Source of the DNA: Uloborus plumipes
Taxonomy: Eukaryota; Arthropoda; Arachnida; Araneae; Uloboridae
Direction: 5' to 3'
Length of the DNA: 64,000 bases
Assembly: GCA_038373865.1 (NCBI GenBank)
Contig: JAXGGA010004487.1
Location: forward strand, 23,809-87,808
Of this stretch, positions 10,660 through 22,163 are shown piece by piece; position 1 is the first letter of the stretch, and each line of letters begins with the position of its first letter. Both the position numbers and the translations under genes were made by a program. Below the pieces are notes generated by a model. The model had not been told where the DNA came from, ran no database searches, and saw nothing but the letters and a program-made list of their open reading frames with translations.

Positions 10660-13600
10660 AGCCTCCAGGATGCTTACTTTTGTATCAACTGTCACTCTAT
10701 GGATTAAGCCAGTTGTTATTGACCCTAAGCTTGTCAATGAAGACGATCTACGAAGATGCCTTACGTTTAGTGTTTCCTTATTAAAAATAAGAAAATATCA
10801 AGGTAAGTCATGCAAAATTAGTTCATTGAGAAAATAGTTTAATTTTTCTGCTAAATGGCACTGTTTATAAACCAAAACCGCTAAACCACATGTATATTAC
10901 ATGTTTTCAAGTGCTATTCATTACAACCGAAACGTTTGTTTCTAGCACTTTACTGGATGGTTGATGGACGTTATTTTTAAAACCAGAAAAAATGAAATTA
11001 TAAAAATAAACCCACAACTTCATGACGAGCTTAAAATATACGTCTTCGATCAAAGTTTATTAACTGAACGAATCTTTACTTTGCTAGACACATTCAGAAG
11101 TTTCCCTAATGTCTTCTTAATCGGCTCTTAATTCTCTGAATAAGTCCTTGTTGCTTTATCGAGGCAAGAATCGACCTATTGGGTCAAATGGATTAGTCTT
11201 GTTCGTTGACTACTTAGTATTATAATATCAAGAAAAGTCATAACAGCTGAAGGAAATAGTTGATTCAATGTTAAATAAAGGACATGGGTAACGCATTAGG
11301 GCTATGCACATGTAGGAAGATTAAGCAGGAAGAATGTGCATATATTAGTTTGTAAAAGGTTCATATTTTATAATTTCCAATCGTTAATGCATTTTTTAAA
11401 ACAATAATATTTTACTAGCAAAACTCCCGCAAAGCATTTGCACTTGACAGAAGTAATTCAAAATTAAGTTTTTTATTTTTTTTAATAACAGCAAAAAATG
11501 AATTATTTAACAATTTTTCTCTAATAACTGAAAAAATCTATAAAATGATGGGTTATTTTTAAAATTTAATGAAGTATTACCATAGTTATGTTGTATACAC
11601 AGACACACACACGAAACAAATCAATATATGAAAAAATACAGAAATAAATAAAATAAATAATCTTTCTGGAACAGGATTTTGCTGCCAATTTGGATCCTAT
11701 TGCAAAATGCTCGTTGAGTAGCTCTCAAAGAACTACTATTACGAATATGCTCATCTGCAACTCCGAAAATGCAGGTCATTAAAACTACTGTTAATGACGC
11801 GTATACTCTTATAGAGGCAAGTGGTTAATAAATGCATGTATGTACCTAACAATTAACAAATGGAATTAACGTTAAGAAAGTATTTACAAAAAAATGTATT
11901 CGCGTGTGTGTATTCACATCAGTTTTAGCAAACTTAAAAGAACCAAGGCTGTTTCAGAAATATTTGAGCTGATTATAGTAACTTGCTACGGTTTCCCTAC
12001 TTTTAGATAATGCTTTTTCTTTAAATTATTTCTAAAAAAAAATAATAAAGTCTTCGTCTTCCAAATAAAACAAAAAACGACACAATCCTATATAGGGGTG
12101 TGTTAGGAGATATGTATGAAAACAATAATTATCTACAAAAAAAAAAAAAAAAAACTCAGTACATTTTGTTCTGACAGAATACAAGTAGGAGACTATTTAT
12201 ATTGTTTGAAAGCCCAATGTCACTAGATCACATATCTCGTTTCTCTGTGCACATATTTCTATTCACATTTCTCGAAGGACTTCGTTCTTATCGTCAACAA
12301 TAAAGCTCGAAATGCGAGACATAATGGATGGCTTATGACGCATATGTTTTCCACCTGCTGTTTCCTATGAAATCTGATGCTGTACAAGAGTTTCTTTTTC
12401 GGTTTTCTTGCTCTAATCTCCAGAAGCTCTTACTCCCTTATTTCCATCAGTAAAGAATTGACTGAAGCAGCTTTATTATGAAGGGTTAGCTGATGTTAAA
12501 GCGAGTTTTCCCTCTTAACTGCAGTTTTACAAACAAAAGAGCAACGGTGTACTTAATAAGGACAAAAAAAATATTTTCTAGTAATAAAAATAGTGTTACA
12601 TTCAATTATATGGAAGTCATCTTCGTGAATTAGTACAAACTATACGAAATGAATAAACACCTTTGTGTAACAAAGTTAAAATAGCAAAAACTGTCGATAA
12701 AGCAGAAAAAAGCTTTTGAATTACTTTGGAATGGATTTTGTAAAAGCAATTTTTATCATAAATCATTACATCACATGCTTTTAATTCTTTTTATTGGTTC
12801 TTCATTTAGTTGTGTACAGTGAAGTATCACTTGCTTGTACATAAGGATTTCCAAAAGGGTCAAAATTGTCTTGCCTTTGGTCCAAGAAAGAGAATATTTT
12901 TGTCATATCTTCAAATCATTAAGAATTGAAATGTGATTTAAAATTGTGTTGCAGAGCAACAGCAATAAACATATCAGTAAAATTGCATCATTCGCACATG
13001 AAAAATATTTCATAATACAAATTCAGGGGGAAATATCTGTGAAGAAAATATATGTTTTTCCTGCATGCAAAATATGTTTATTGTGTTATGTAACGCACGC
13101 TGTTGCAGCTATGTCGAAAATAAAACGAACAATTGCATTGAATCTGATAGTAGTACTCGGAGAAAATGTAGTATATATTCTATTTATATTTAGTTCTTTG
13201 CATTCTAATCCACAAATAAGGTACTAATTGTATTTATATGTGAAGATACAACTTTGCCACGCATTGAAAAAAACCATCTTTCAAGCCACTTCTTTAAATG
13301 CACTCGATTTTTTTTTCGTACGAATTTGAAAATTTGCAATCTTAATGGCTTCCGAAAAGCAATGACGTGAAAATACTTTTATTCTTGTACCATGTAAAAA
13401 GAAAACGGAAAATGTTAAAGAAATGTATACACTCCGAAGTTTTAGGATCAACGGCTCTCGACTTTTTTTTTACGAAACAGCTATTGTCGCCTGTATTTTT
13501 ATTGTCTTCGCAGAAAATAACTTTAAAATGTTGGAGCTTCAGAAGAACTCTTTTACTGCCCTAAAACTTTTATTTCTTTAGCACCGTGTACACAAAAGAT

Positions 13601-16030
13601 AGAGAAACAAAATTCTTTTATGAGTTCGTTAGTTTTAGTTTTTTTTATCATACGGCTTCACTAAAGTAAAGAACATAATCTTTAAAGGTCACTGTAGATT
13701 TTTTAAACTCAGAAACGGATTAAGAAATGTGAATTCCTTATATAATTACCATAAAATAATTTTATAATATTGTTTTTTTTTTCTCACTAATCTTTATCAT
13801 TTGAATGGCCTAAAGGACTAAATACAAATAACCAAATTATTATTATTATTATTATTTTGTAACCTGACGGATTTCCCCTGTTTTCATTTTCATATCAAAG
13901 TTTTCTAGGGAAATTTAACTTCAGAATTTTGGCATCTCCAACACATTAGTTCATATCTTAAATCCATTATAAGCAAGAATAATTTGCTTTCGCTAATGTA
14001 ACACATTTATTTTAATCCTATAGTAGCAAACATGTAGCATAAAAAGTTTGCTTGAAAAAAATGAAAAATTTCATCTCTTAATGTTTTTTCAAAAGTACAT
14101 TTTCTTCCAGAAAAAAAATCTCATATGCTACACGAAAATTATTTTAATAAATTTTATTCGTTGTGACAAATTGGACATCCAAAATTGTTGCAAAAAACTA
14201 CAACACTTGCAATGAAGTACAAATAAATGCATTAGCACCGCAGAGTCTTCTGAACTTTTGAATTGAGATTAAATTGTTTGATTGCTCAGAGAAGCGAAAA
14301 CACCAACAGTTACTATTTATTGCTACAGGGTGCTAAATAGAGAAGCGTTAATAGTTTTCTACAGGTTTAAATAAAGAATTAACAAAACCCTCAGTACTAT
14401 AATATAAATAAAAGAAGTAATAAAAGTAAATCAAGAACAAATCGTGATGATTTGTTCCTTATTCACTATTATTATTTTTTTCTCTCGTTTCTAAGAAAAT
14501 TTAAACTCACTTTCGCGTTTTAGAAAAAAAAAATATGATGGTGGTAGTGATGATTATTGAGAAAAATTGTGATTAGTGAAAAAGTACAAGTTCTTAATAG
14601 AAAATCAAACGAGTTTTTTTTTTTAGTAGCAAACAGCTAATTTAACTGGAGCAAATACTATTTTAGATTTATTTTTGATGCTTCGGATATGTTTATGAAT
14701 CAAACTGGGTACGATATTAAGGGCTCTCAGCTGGTCTTACAAGGAGCCGTACACAGCCCCATTGGAGAAAAAAACAATAATTCAAACCCTAATTATTTAC
14801 TAAGATATTTTCATACATTCATATCACATTTTATGCTGCTAAAAAATAAGAAATTAAATAAAAAAATAGAACAAAATAGTTCATTTTACAATATTACAAC
14901 AATGAATTATTAAAGTTTAAGACACCCTTCTTATTTTTGAAATATTTATTATTCATGTAAAGTGCAATTCTGTCTTGGGAAGGGACAGGCACTTACTGCA
15001 ACTTTTTCATTTTCCTTTTATTTTAGAATCTAAATCACGTTTCTTCAAGTATTTCAAAAACTCATTTCTGAAAATACTGCGTATTACTTTTCCTCGGTAG
15101 GATGTATATTCTAATAAACTATTCAAAGTAAACATTTGCTGATAATGTAAGATTCCATGAAAATCTAAATTTCCCCCTTTTTGCTACGCTTAGCTGTTTC
15201 GAAACCTTAAATACCTTTATTAATTTCTAACTTGCTATCTTTTCGAGTCACTTTTCAAAATTTATGTAGGTATATAAATATATTTTATTCTTAAAGCCAA
15301 AACTTTCTTAAAAATTAAATTATAGTATCTTCTGTAAAATTATGATAAATACTTAAAGCAAAATCTTCACGCGAGGAAAATTTTCTTTTCACTTTTTTTT
15401 TCTCTTGACTGAAATTATTCAAGATTTTCCCTCGAGATATAGAGTATTATCTCGTATAAATTTTATTCAATTCATCACTTTCGACGAATTAAACATGGTA
15501 GATTTTCACAAGTAAGGAAAAATAAAAATACAATTAAAATTTTTATCTCTGAAATACATTTTGCCATACAATGTGAGGGAACACACTCGTCTTTGCATTT
15601 AGCATTTTCTTTGTTCCCTAAAGACAACCTTTTGATCACATATTCTGTCGAAGAGCTAAATCTGAAATTTTTTAATCCCTTTATTTCTACAACGTACGGT
15701 TTTGTTGCAAAATAACAGTTAATTTTTACAATTTGTTAAATTTCATCACAAAAATTTTCAGAATATTTTTACGGCTTCAAGAAAAAACTATATTTTTTAT
15801 ACACAAAGGACTAAAATTAGTGAGTATGCTTCTTAATATATGACACAAGACTGTTTTTTTTTCATTATTTTCTTCTTAACTTTACGGTTAGAAAGTACGT
15901 AATGGAAAAATTCTGATGCATTTGGTTTTTAATACAAATGCATGAAAAGAATTTTAAATACATTTCGTTTTCAAAAAATACTATCATAAAGCTACATATG
16001 GTAATGTATCTAACTATAAAATTACTCTTT
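10660..16030. other. No gene seen; AT-rich with simple repeats
   Basis: About 5.4 kb without recognisable coding motifs. It contains an A tract at 12137-12154 and a short ATT run near 13837-13857. The frame at 12946-13227 (93 codons) shows no domain. The small less AT-rich patch at 14680-14765 is unassigned. Confidence 0.45.
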
Positions 16031-16214
16031 GGGCATGGGTCATTCCAGCGAAAATGGTACAAATCATGCCTGAAACTCATTACTTAACATTATCAATTTC
16101 AATAATTTCCACTAACTAATCATTTTTTATTGAGTTTCTATTTATTTGGGTATAATGAAGTGTAAATAACTAGTACATGACTCATTTATGAAAGGATTTC
16201 AAATATTTTGTTCA

Positions 16215-16410
16215 CTTTGTGTAACAGAGTGGACATGTAACAGAGAGGACAAATAAGCCTTTAAAATTACCTTTATAATCACAAAGAAAAGCTAGAATCA
16301 CCGAACAAGTATAAAGTGAAATAGACAAAGTAAAACTGTAAGTCTGTCTGCAATTTCAAAAAAAAAAAATTTGTCATGAAATCGACTGTAACAGAGTGGA
16401 CATCCAACAG
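16215..16410. repeat. Direct repeats of a GTAACAGAGTGGACAT motif
   Basis: GTAACAGAGTGGACATGTAA with a second copy GTAACAGAGAGGACA lies at 16220-16250, and GTAACAGAGTGGACATCCAA at 16388-16407. A phrase gggtcattccagcg at 16037, like known mariner-type ends, may be the left border of the same element. Borders are not proven. Confidence 0.4.
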
Positions 16411-16420
16411 TTCAAATTAA

Positions 16421-16560
16421 CCTTTTAACTGTCTTGCCCGAGATAATCTCGGGCACAGCACTGGTGTTCGAAAGTGTCACTCCCGAGTATTACTCGGGGT
16501 ATTTTTTTTTTCTTTGAGTGCATCGTATTGTTATACCCGAATATATATCGGGAGACGTTT
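16421..16560 (+). repeat. piggyBac-like terminus with three small palindromes
   Basis: TTAACCTTTTAACTGTC resembles a piggyBac-type end (TTAA target, CCNTTTNNCTGCC). Three palindromes follow: GCCCGAGATAATCTCGGGC, CCCGAGTATTACTCGGG and a weaker CCCGA...TCGGG stem at about 16537. No opposite end is found within 1 kb, so it is a fragment or the far end is decayed. Confidence 0.4.
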
Positions 16561-16594
16561 ATTTCGGCTTCATCTCTTTGTCAAACCCAACTGG

Positions 16595-16665
16595 TTTGGT
16601 TTGGTTATTTTGGGTTTACTGGCACAAGAGCCCTTACAGGCTATCCTGCGCCAAACGATGATAAC
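16595..16665. repeat. Short GC-richer repeat-like patch
   Basis: Contains ggcacaagagcccttacagg followed by ctatcctgcgcc, an imperfect hairpin. It has the look of a dispersed-repeat 3' end, but no element borders are visible. Confidence 0.25.
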
Positions 16666-16729
16666 CAATAATATTAAAATATTTTTAAAACACACAGAGA
16701 TCTTGTTTAAAATACAAACTAAGCTCTAA

Positions 16730-17985
16730 GCAAGAGTTTAGAGCTTAGGAAATGACTGACAATTTTTAGTAAAATTAGAAATACATAACAAAACAAAGAC
16801 AAAACACTCAAGACAGAGATAAAACCACTAAATCAGAGATATAAAACCGCTGTAATTACTGAAAGGTATTCACTTTTATTTATTTTTTTCATTTATTTAT
16901 TTTTTAGATTTTTTTTTTAGAAAATAATGCTCCACTAGAAACGAACTTTACAACTGCCATGTTGAGTGGCAGCCGCCTCAAGCAAATATGCTACAAAACT
17001 TTAAATATTTTACCCATGTGCTTCAAAATATCAATTTTTAACTGCTAAGTATATTTTATTTTGTATTAAACATTTGACTTTTGCAATAAAAAAAATGACA
17101 ATTCGTGACAAATTGTATTTGTATTTGACAAATAGCTGTGAATATTCCCCCCGTTTTTTTCCTGTTACGAAAATCATTTCATTCGTTTAAATTTTTGAAA
17201 AGTTAAAAGGGATATGAAAACCCCTGGAATTTTTATAAAAACCATGACTAGATCACACAGGGTAAAATTAAAAACAAAATATGTTTTTCTAGGAAAGTTA
17301 AACTGTTGAATTGCTTCAAAATTAAATTTCAGAACTGTATTTAGTTTTCTTTGCAGTTAGGTTTTTTCGTCTACTTCTAATTTAAATGTGACCCATATTA
17401 GCAAATTTCGCAGGAAGTGCGTATCACAGCAATCATATTTATTTTTGAAATTTAAATAAAATGCTTTTTTTTTTAATAACATTTCATTATATGTGTGCCG
17501 ACTTTCAATTTACTTTCTTTTCACGGCAAAATATAATTTCAAAAAAGGTTGGAAAATATTAATTATTTGTTCATCCGGACCAAAACAAAAAATTATTTTT
17601 TTCATATTAGATACATAAAGTATGTAATAATTGCTAACCTAATGTTGTTGTTTTTTTTTTCGTCCTGAATTTTTAAATTGTTCATTCTGAGCCCAATGTA
17701 GCATAAAAATAGGACTTGCTGAACTTAACGGATGTTATTTTTGAAACAAAGAGCAGAAAGTAAATCAAACAAAAAAGCATAAATCCAAGTCCACCAAATC
17801 ACCGTTCCCCAAAATTTACTACAAAAGATCTCGTTTCCTTTCAGTTTTCTCTAGTATTTAGATAGCTTTTATGAGCTTTGCAGTATTTTCCAAAAAAAAA
17901 AAACAACAACAACTATTTAAAAAATATTGTTAAGGTTGCAAAAAATGCAAAAGTGAAAGTATCAGCTAAATTATGCAATAAGTTA
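16730..17985. other. No gene seen; AT-rich
   Basis: No recognisable coding or repeat structure apart from A and T tracts. Confidence 0.45.
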
Positions 17986-17987
17986 CC

Positions 17988-18130
17988 GCCCATAAGCCAA
18001 GGTTAAGGCGGAACTGAAGCAAATACACCCACAGCTCGATCAGGACATCCTAGGACTGCGGTTTTGTCCTTATTTTAGACTCATCAGGTAGGAATAGCCA
18101 ATAATCGAGCTGGAGACAAATATCTCCTTA
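17988..18130 (-). mobile_element. Fragment of hammerhead-bearing (Penelope-type) element
   Basis: The minus strand carries a decayed hammerhead ribozyme (18032-18112) followed by about 45 bases, including ttccgccttaacc and gggcggtaac, that align with the flank of the second hammerhead at 27014-27065 (ttctgccttagccc, aggcggttac). Two independent loci sharing ribozyme plus 3' flank shows a dispersed element. Penelope-like retroelements are known to carry short-stem-III type I hammerheads, which is the basis of the family call. Confidence 0.6.
18032..18112 (-). ncRNA. Hammerhead ribozyme, type I, degenerate
   Basis: On the minus strand: distal stem I CAGCTCGAT pairs perfectly with ATCGAGCTG; proximal stem I TCCTA pairs with TAGGA; core CTGATGA (plus 18081-18087); stem II GTCT/GGAC with a 7-base loop; then AAAAC, tetraloop CGCA, and GTC as predicted cleavage site. 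Defects: the first G of the GAAA core is A (18065), and the first stem I pair is C-C. The invariant G12 is needed for catalysis, so this copy is probably inactive. Confidence 0.7.
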
Positions 18131-18534
18131 TTATAGCCAAGTAATTTTACGTAAGTTATGTTAATAAATGTTAAAATTCTAAAAAAGAAACATGAATACA
18201 GTACAGTTATAGTTGTATGTAAAACAGCCAAGCAAGCCAAAACAACTGCCTTAATTCCTAAAACGGTGGTAAGAAAAAACTGATAACTTGATGTTTGGCT
18301 AAATATTTTGGAGCCAGAGACGTTCGAACGGCCATCAAGAATCTATATTGTGCATATCAGATAGTCTATACGATTTAAATATTAAATATAATTCACCTAT
18401 TCGTTTCCTTTTTTTAGGAATTTTATTTCAAGTTTTAAAAAAAAGATACAATAAGGATAGGTTTTGCAAGAAAAGCCATGATGTTATATGAAGTGAAATG
18501 CAGCTCAAACCAATTGGAAGCAGAAATCAACCCA

Positions 18535-18920
18535 TTAATGCCTAGCGTCCCATTTTAGGGACGGTCGAAAAAGTGTGTCATAATTTACCAAAAATGAATA
18601 TTTCAACCAAATAATAGTGTTCAATTATTACTTTGGTATTGTTTCAATTCATTATTAATAGATTGCAGTACATAACCATTGTAAAGTGTGTGCGGCAGCC
18701 GTTTTATCATAATCTTTATCCAGAATTACATCGTTCACAATCTCAAGAACAAAAAGATAAGTTTTTACTATTAGTACCAGTTTCCCATTTTATGTCCATT
18801 GCTACTTTTATTTCTTTTAAAATGACTTTTTAAATATTATATGGAAGGCAGGAAAAAATATTAGTAAAAAAAGTATGTACCCTTTGGTACTTAGCGTTCC
18901 TTTATGGTGACGATTTTACT
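18535..18920 (+). repeat. piggyBac-like ends with CGTCCC palindrome, two partial copies
   Basis: AACCCATTAATGCCTAGC followed by the hairpin CGTCCCattttaGGGACG lies near 18533-18568. A diverged copy CCCTTTGGTACTTAGCG with CGTTCC...GGTGACG lies at about 18880-18912 in the same orientation. Same layout as 16421 and 55985: end sequence, then a short hairpin. Confidence 0.35.
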
Positions 18921-19999
18921 TTTGACATATATATTTTTTTTTATTTTTCCTGCCCATTAAACACTATTTGTAACCAGTATACGAAATATCTTTGGAAAAA
19001 AAAATGTCAATCATTCATGGGATAAGATGCAGTGCAAGTTTTTGACGGTTTGTATTAAGTAAACTTTGTTTCACATGTAGTCCCTTCTCGTTTTGAAGCA
19101 AATTAGAAAGTTTATAATATAACTAAAAATGAAGGGATAGAGATTACATATTTATATTACGTTTTATTGGCCGTAAAATATTGTGTTCGTAAACAAGCAA
19201 TAAAATACTACTTTTCCAATACCTAACACTTATTATTTCGTAATGAAACCTTAATCCTAACGAATATTCTTAACGTCTGTTTTTAAAAGTACTTAACCTA
19301 AATCTTACATTTTCTTCGTATTCTAAAATTAATTTACGATAACTCATAAATTAAAGATATTTTCTCCTTTTTTTCTTTGCACTTGCCGTTAAATATATGA
19401 AGAATCTTTAATTTTATGCTTTGATTGCTAAAACTAATAAACTACTAATGGCAAAGCTGATTATCACGTAAAATTTCATACATGAAAAACAAGCATGGTA
19501 ATTAATCGTTTCATTAAATAGTTAAAAACATGAATATCTTACGAGATTAAAGCTTAAAAATAAGATATTACCGACACTACTTTCACAGTAATCTTGCTAG
19601 TTTAAAATTACAAACAAACTTCTCAAGTAATTTGTTTAACTTTCGTGCTCAGAAAGGATTACGAAAAAAAATAAGTACTGTAGTAAAGTTTAACACATAA
19701 TAAAATCATATTATATTTTGATGGTTAATAAAGTTTGACTTCACAAAATATAATTTAAAAAGAAAGTTTCGTCGCATTAACTTAATATATAGATGCCACA
19801 TAAACATAAACATTCTGAGGTTTTACAACTTTTACTAAAATGTCTCATTTTAATATTCATAAATTTCAATAGTTATATTAACATTTTTAGTCGATTGAAA
19901 TGTTACTTTTATTATATCTCCTTCTTCAATCTAGAAATATATGTGTTCATGTATTACATAATAATATACCGTGTAAATAAATAATCTTTTGTTTAAAGT
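18921..19999. other. No gene seen; AT-rich
   Basis: No recognisable coding motif, RNA gene or repeat border. Confidence 0.45.
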
Positions 20000-20165
20000 T
20001 TACAAATATCTTTGTGCTGTTGATGTAGAGAAAAATACAACGTTAAGGAGGCACAAATAAGCAGGGATACTGCAGACACGTGTTTCGGGGCTACAAGGAA
20101 CACCTTCTTCATTGCAAGACGTGTGAGCTTTAGGGTGAAGAATCATCCGATAAAAGCAACACGGA
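20000..20165 (-). pseudogene. Penelope-like element 3' end remnant
   Basis: The minus strand reads aatgaagaaggtgttccttg, then ccccgaaacacgtgtctgca, then ctgcttatttgtgcctcc. The arrangement 'gaagaaggtg...cgaaacacgtgt' is typical of the segment just after the GIY-YIG endonuclease coding region in Penelope-like retroelements; the segment at 60030-60130 has the parallel form (gaagatgaccgc...cgaaacgta). No endonuclease residues remain readable here. Confidence 0.45.
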
Positions 20166-20418
20166 GGAAAAAAAGAACAGTATAAATAGCAAAAACTGGA
20201 TATTAACAAAACAAACAAGACAATACTTAGAGCCGAAATTTATTACATGAAACTATCAAGAAAAAACCGTTAAGAAATAAATTTCCAAAAAATCCGAAAC
20301 ATAATAAACATTGGCAAATGAATTAAACCACTTATGAATAAATTAGCAATAAATTTACAAATAGGAAACTTATGTACCGAAGTAATTGTAAGATACGGAA
20401 AAACAGCAGAAAGAAAAC
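20166..20418. other. No gene seen
   Basis: AT-rich spacer between the Penelope remnant and the first Helitron 5' end. Confidence 0.4.
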
Positions 20419-20855
20419 ATCTACTTATATTAAAAACTGAGTATCTTTCTAACTATCTTTCTAACTATCTTTCTTTCTAACTATCTTTCTATGTCACGCT
20501 TCTTTCTCCTGAACGCCAATGAACTGAAAGTCGAACCAGGTACCGATAGATAGGTAATTTTTCAAGCTTCATTAGTTTCAATCTATATAATTATACGATT
20601 TTAATTAGCGAAGATATCAATTAATAAGTAGTCAAGTTTAAAGCGATTAAGCCTAATAAATGATTAAATATGAAATCCATTCTTGCATTGCAAAACGTGG
20701 TTGCCATGCCATGAAACAATAATAAAAATGAAAATGAGAATTTTGAATGAAGGCTTAACTAAATCAAACACGAAACTCATAAGCGGGCGACTTACATAGT
20801 ATTTTTATCGCTAGCTACTTGTAATATTTTGAAACATTCATTTGTTGAAGAGCCA

Positions 20856-21310
20856 TCTACTTATATTAAAAACTGAGTATCAATGTCTGCTTTTTCTCCT
20901 TTGAGCGAGCTGAACCAAGGGCGGATCCAGCTTCTGGTTAAGGAGGGGGTCATTTTCGGAAAGGGGGGGTCAAAGTGCAATTTTTGTGCAAAAATGGAGT
21001 GGTTTGGCAGTTTTTTCGTAAAATAAGTCCCAAAAATGCAATTTTTTGCTATATTTGGTCGGTTAAGGGGGGGGGGGGGTCATGATCCCCATGACCCCAC
21101 TCTGGATCCGCGCCTGAGCTGAACTTACTGAAACTTTCCTCACCATCTTGAAGGCGCGAAGCATCTCAATAATTCGAATGATTTTTTTTATACAGGAAAA
21201 AAGTAAAGGCGTGAAGCGCCTGTTAGCGAGCCGCCTTGGCGGGGAGTAGTTTCTTGACATTTTCCTCACTATTTTCAGGGCACGAAGTGCCCGTGCAACG
21301 CCGGGCCACG
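20856..21310 (+). mobile_element. Helitron B, nested in A
   Basis: It starts with the same TCTACTTATATT end after an A. Towards the 3' side it holds gcgagccgccttggcgggga and the hairpin GCCCGtgcaacgCCGGGC at about 21288-21306, the same as the 3' hairpin of Helitron D at 26705-26722. The final CTAG is not visible after the hairpin, so the exact 3' end is uncertain. A hAT-type MITE sits inside it. Confidence 0.55.
20916..21116. mobile_element. hAT-type MITE, 201 bp
   Basis: The ends CAAGGGCGGATCCAG and, inverted, CAGGCGCGGATCCAG are flanked by a perfect 8-bp target-site duplication AGCTGAAC (20908-20915 and 21117-21124). An 8-bp duplication with CA(G)GG-type ends is the hallmark of hAT elements. 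The interior is G-rich and non-coding. It is nested inside Helitron B. Confidence 0.85.
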
Positions 21311-21444
21311 TTCGTGGTACGTCTTGAAATCGAATGAACATTAAATTATATCAAATAAAACTTCAGAATGAGGTAAAAGTTAGAGAAGGGGACGTTATGC
21401 ATCAACATGCCGCAGGAAGCTAATCTAGCTGCCCTGGCAGCTAG

Positions 21445-22160
21445 TCTACTTATATTAAAAACTGAGTATCTTTCTTTCTAACTATCTTTCTATGTCACGC
21501 TTCTGTCTCCTGAACGCCACTGAACTGAAAGTCGAACCAGGTACCGATAGATAGGTAATTTTTCAGGCTTCATTAGTTTCAATTTATATAATTATACGAT
21601 TTTAATTAGCGAAGATATCAATTAATAAGTAGTCAAATTTAAAGCGATTAAGCCTAATAAATGATTAAACTTCCAAGACATTTTTTCTTACCGTTGCCAT
21701 TTTGAATTAAAACGTTAATTAAATTATTGAACTATTTAAAATTCCAAGATATTTATTTCTTTCCGTTGCGATTTTAAGGCAGGAATTCAAGTGAAACACG
21801 GACGATCGCAACTTACCAATGCAATCGCATATTCCAAAATTTGGATTCAAGTGAAACGAATTCACTTGAATTCGACTTACAGTAGCGGTTGCAATATGCG
21901 ATCGCCTCGAAGCGACTGCAATGGTGTTTCACTTGAATTCGGCCCTAAATTAAAACGTTAATTAAATTGAACTTTTTAAAATGAAAGAGTGTTATTTTTT
22001 TCCATTGTCATTTTAAATACGTGTTATAACAAAGTTCTAACAATTGTTTTTATTCTAATTATTAATGACATATTTTTTCTCAGGTACCATTTTGAAAATG
22101 TGTTTTTAAATAAAATTGCAATTGCTGTTTTTAGAAGGGACTTTTTCTGGCTGCGATCCA
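21445..22160 (+). mobile_element. Helitron C, 5' portion
   Basis: It begins TCTACTTATATT directly after the CTAG of Helitron A. The first 220 bases are nearly identical to 20419-20660. It runs up to ttctggctgcgatcca, where the 3.7-kb inverted-repeat element begins. The segment before that break is repeated at 25893-26288, so the region holds two Helitron copies, or one duplicated by recombination. Confidence 0.6.
21778..21945. mobile_element. PIF/Harbinger-type MITE, 168 bp
   Basis: Flanked by TAA on both sides (21775-21777, 21946-21948). Ends GGCAGGAATTCAAGTGAAAC and, inverted, GGGCCGAATTCAAGTGAAAC. The centre has the same ATTCAAGTGAAAC motif as a back-to-back pair, so the motif occurs four times. 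The empty site is visible at 26065-26085 in the duplicate Helitron segment (gcgattttgaattaaaacg), which confirms this is an insertion. Confidence 0.82.
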
Positions 22161-22163
22161 TAA

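Larger units (their letters stand above)
20419..21444 (+). mobile_element. Non-autonomous Helitron A (with nested insertions)
   Basis: The 5' end TCTACTTATATTAAAAACTG (after an A) matches two other copies at 20856 and 21445. The 3' end is a hairpin agctgcc-ct-ggcagct closing in CTAG at 21441-21444, followed by T. Helitrons start with TC, end with a hairpin plus CTRR, and insert between A and T, so both ends fit. There is no coding capacity. Near the 5' end is a ctttctaactat repeat. Another Helitron copy (20856) lies inside it. Confidence 0.65.
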
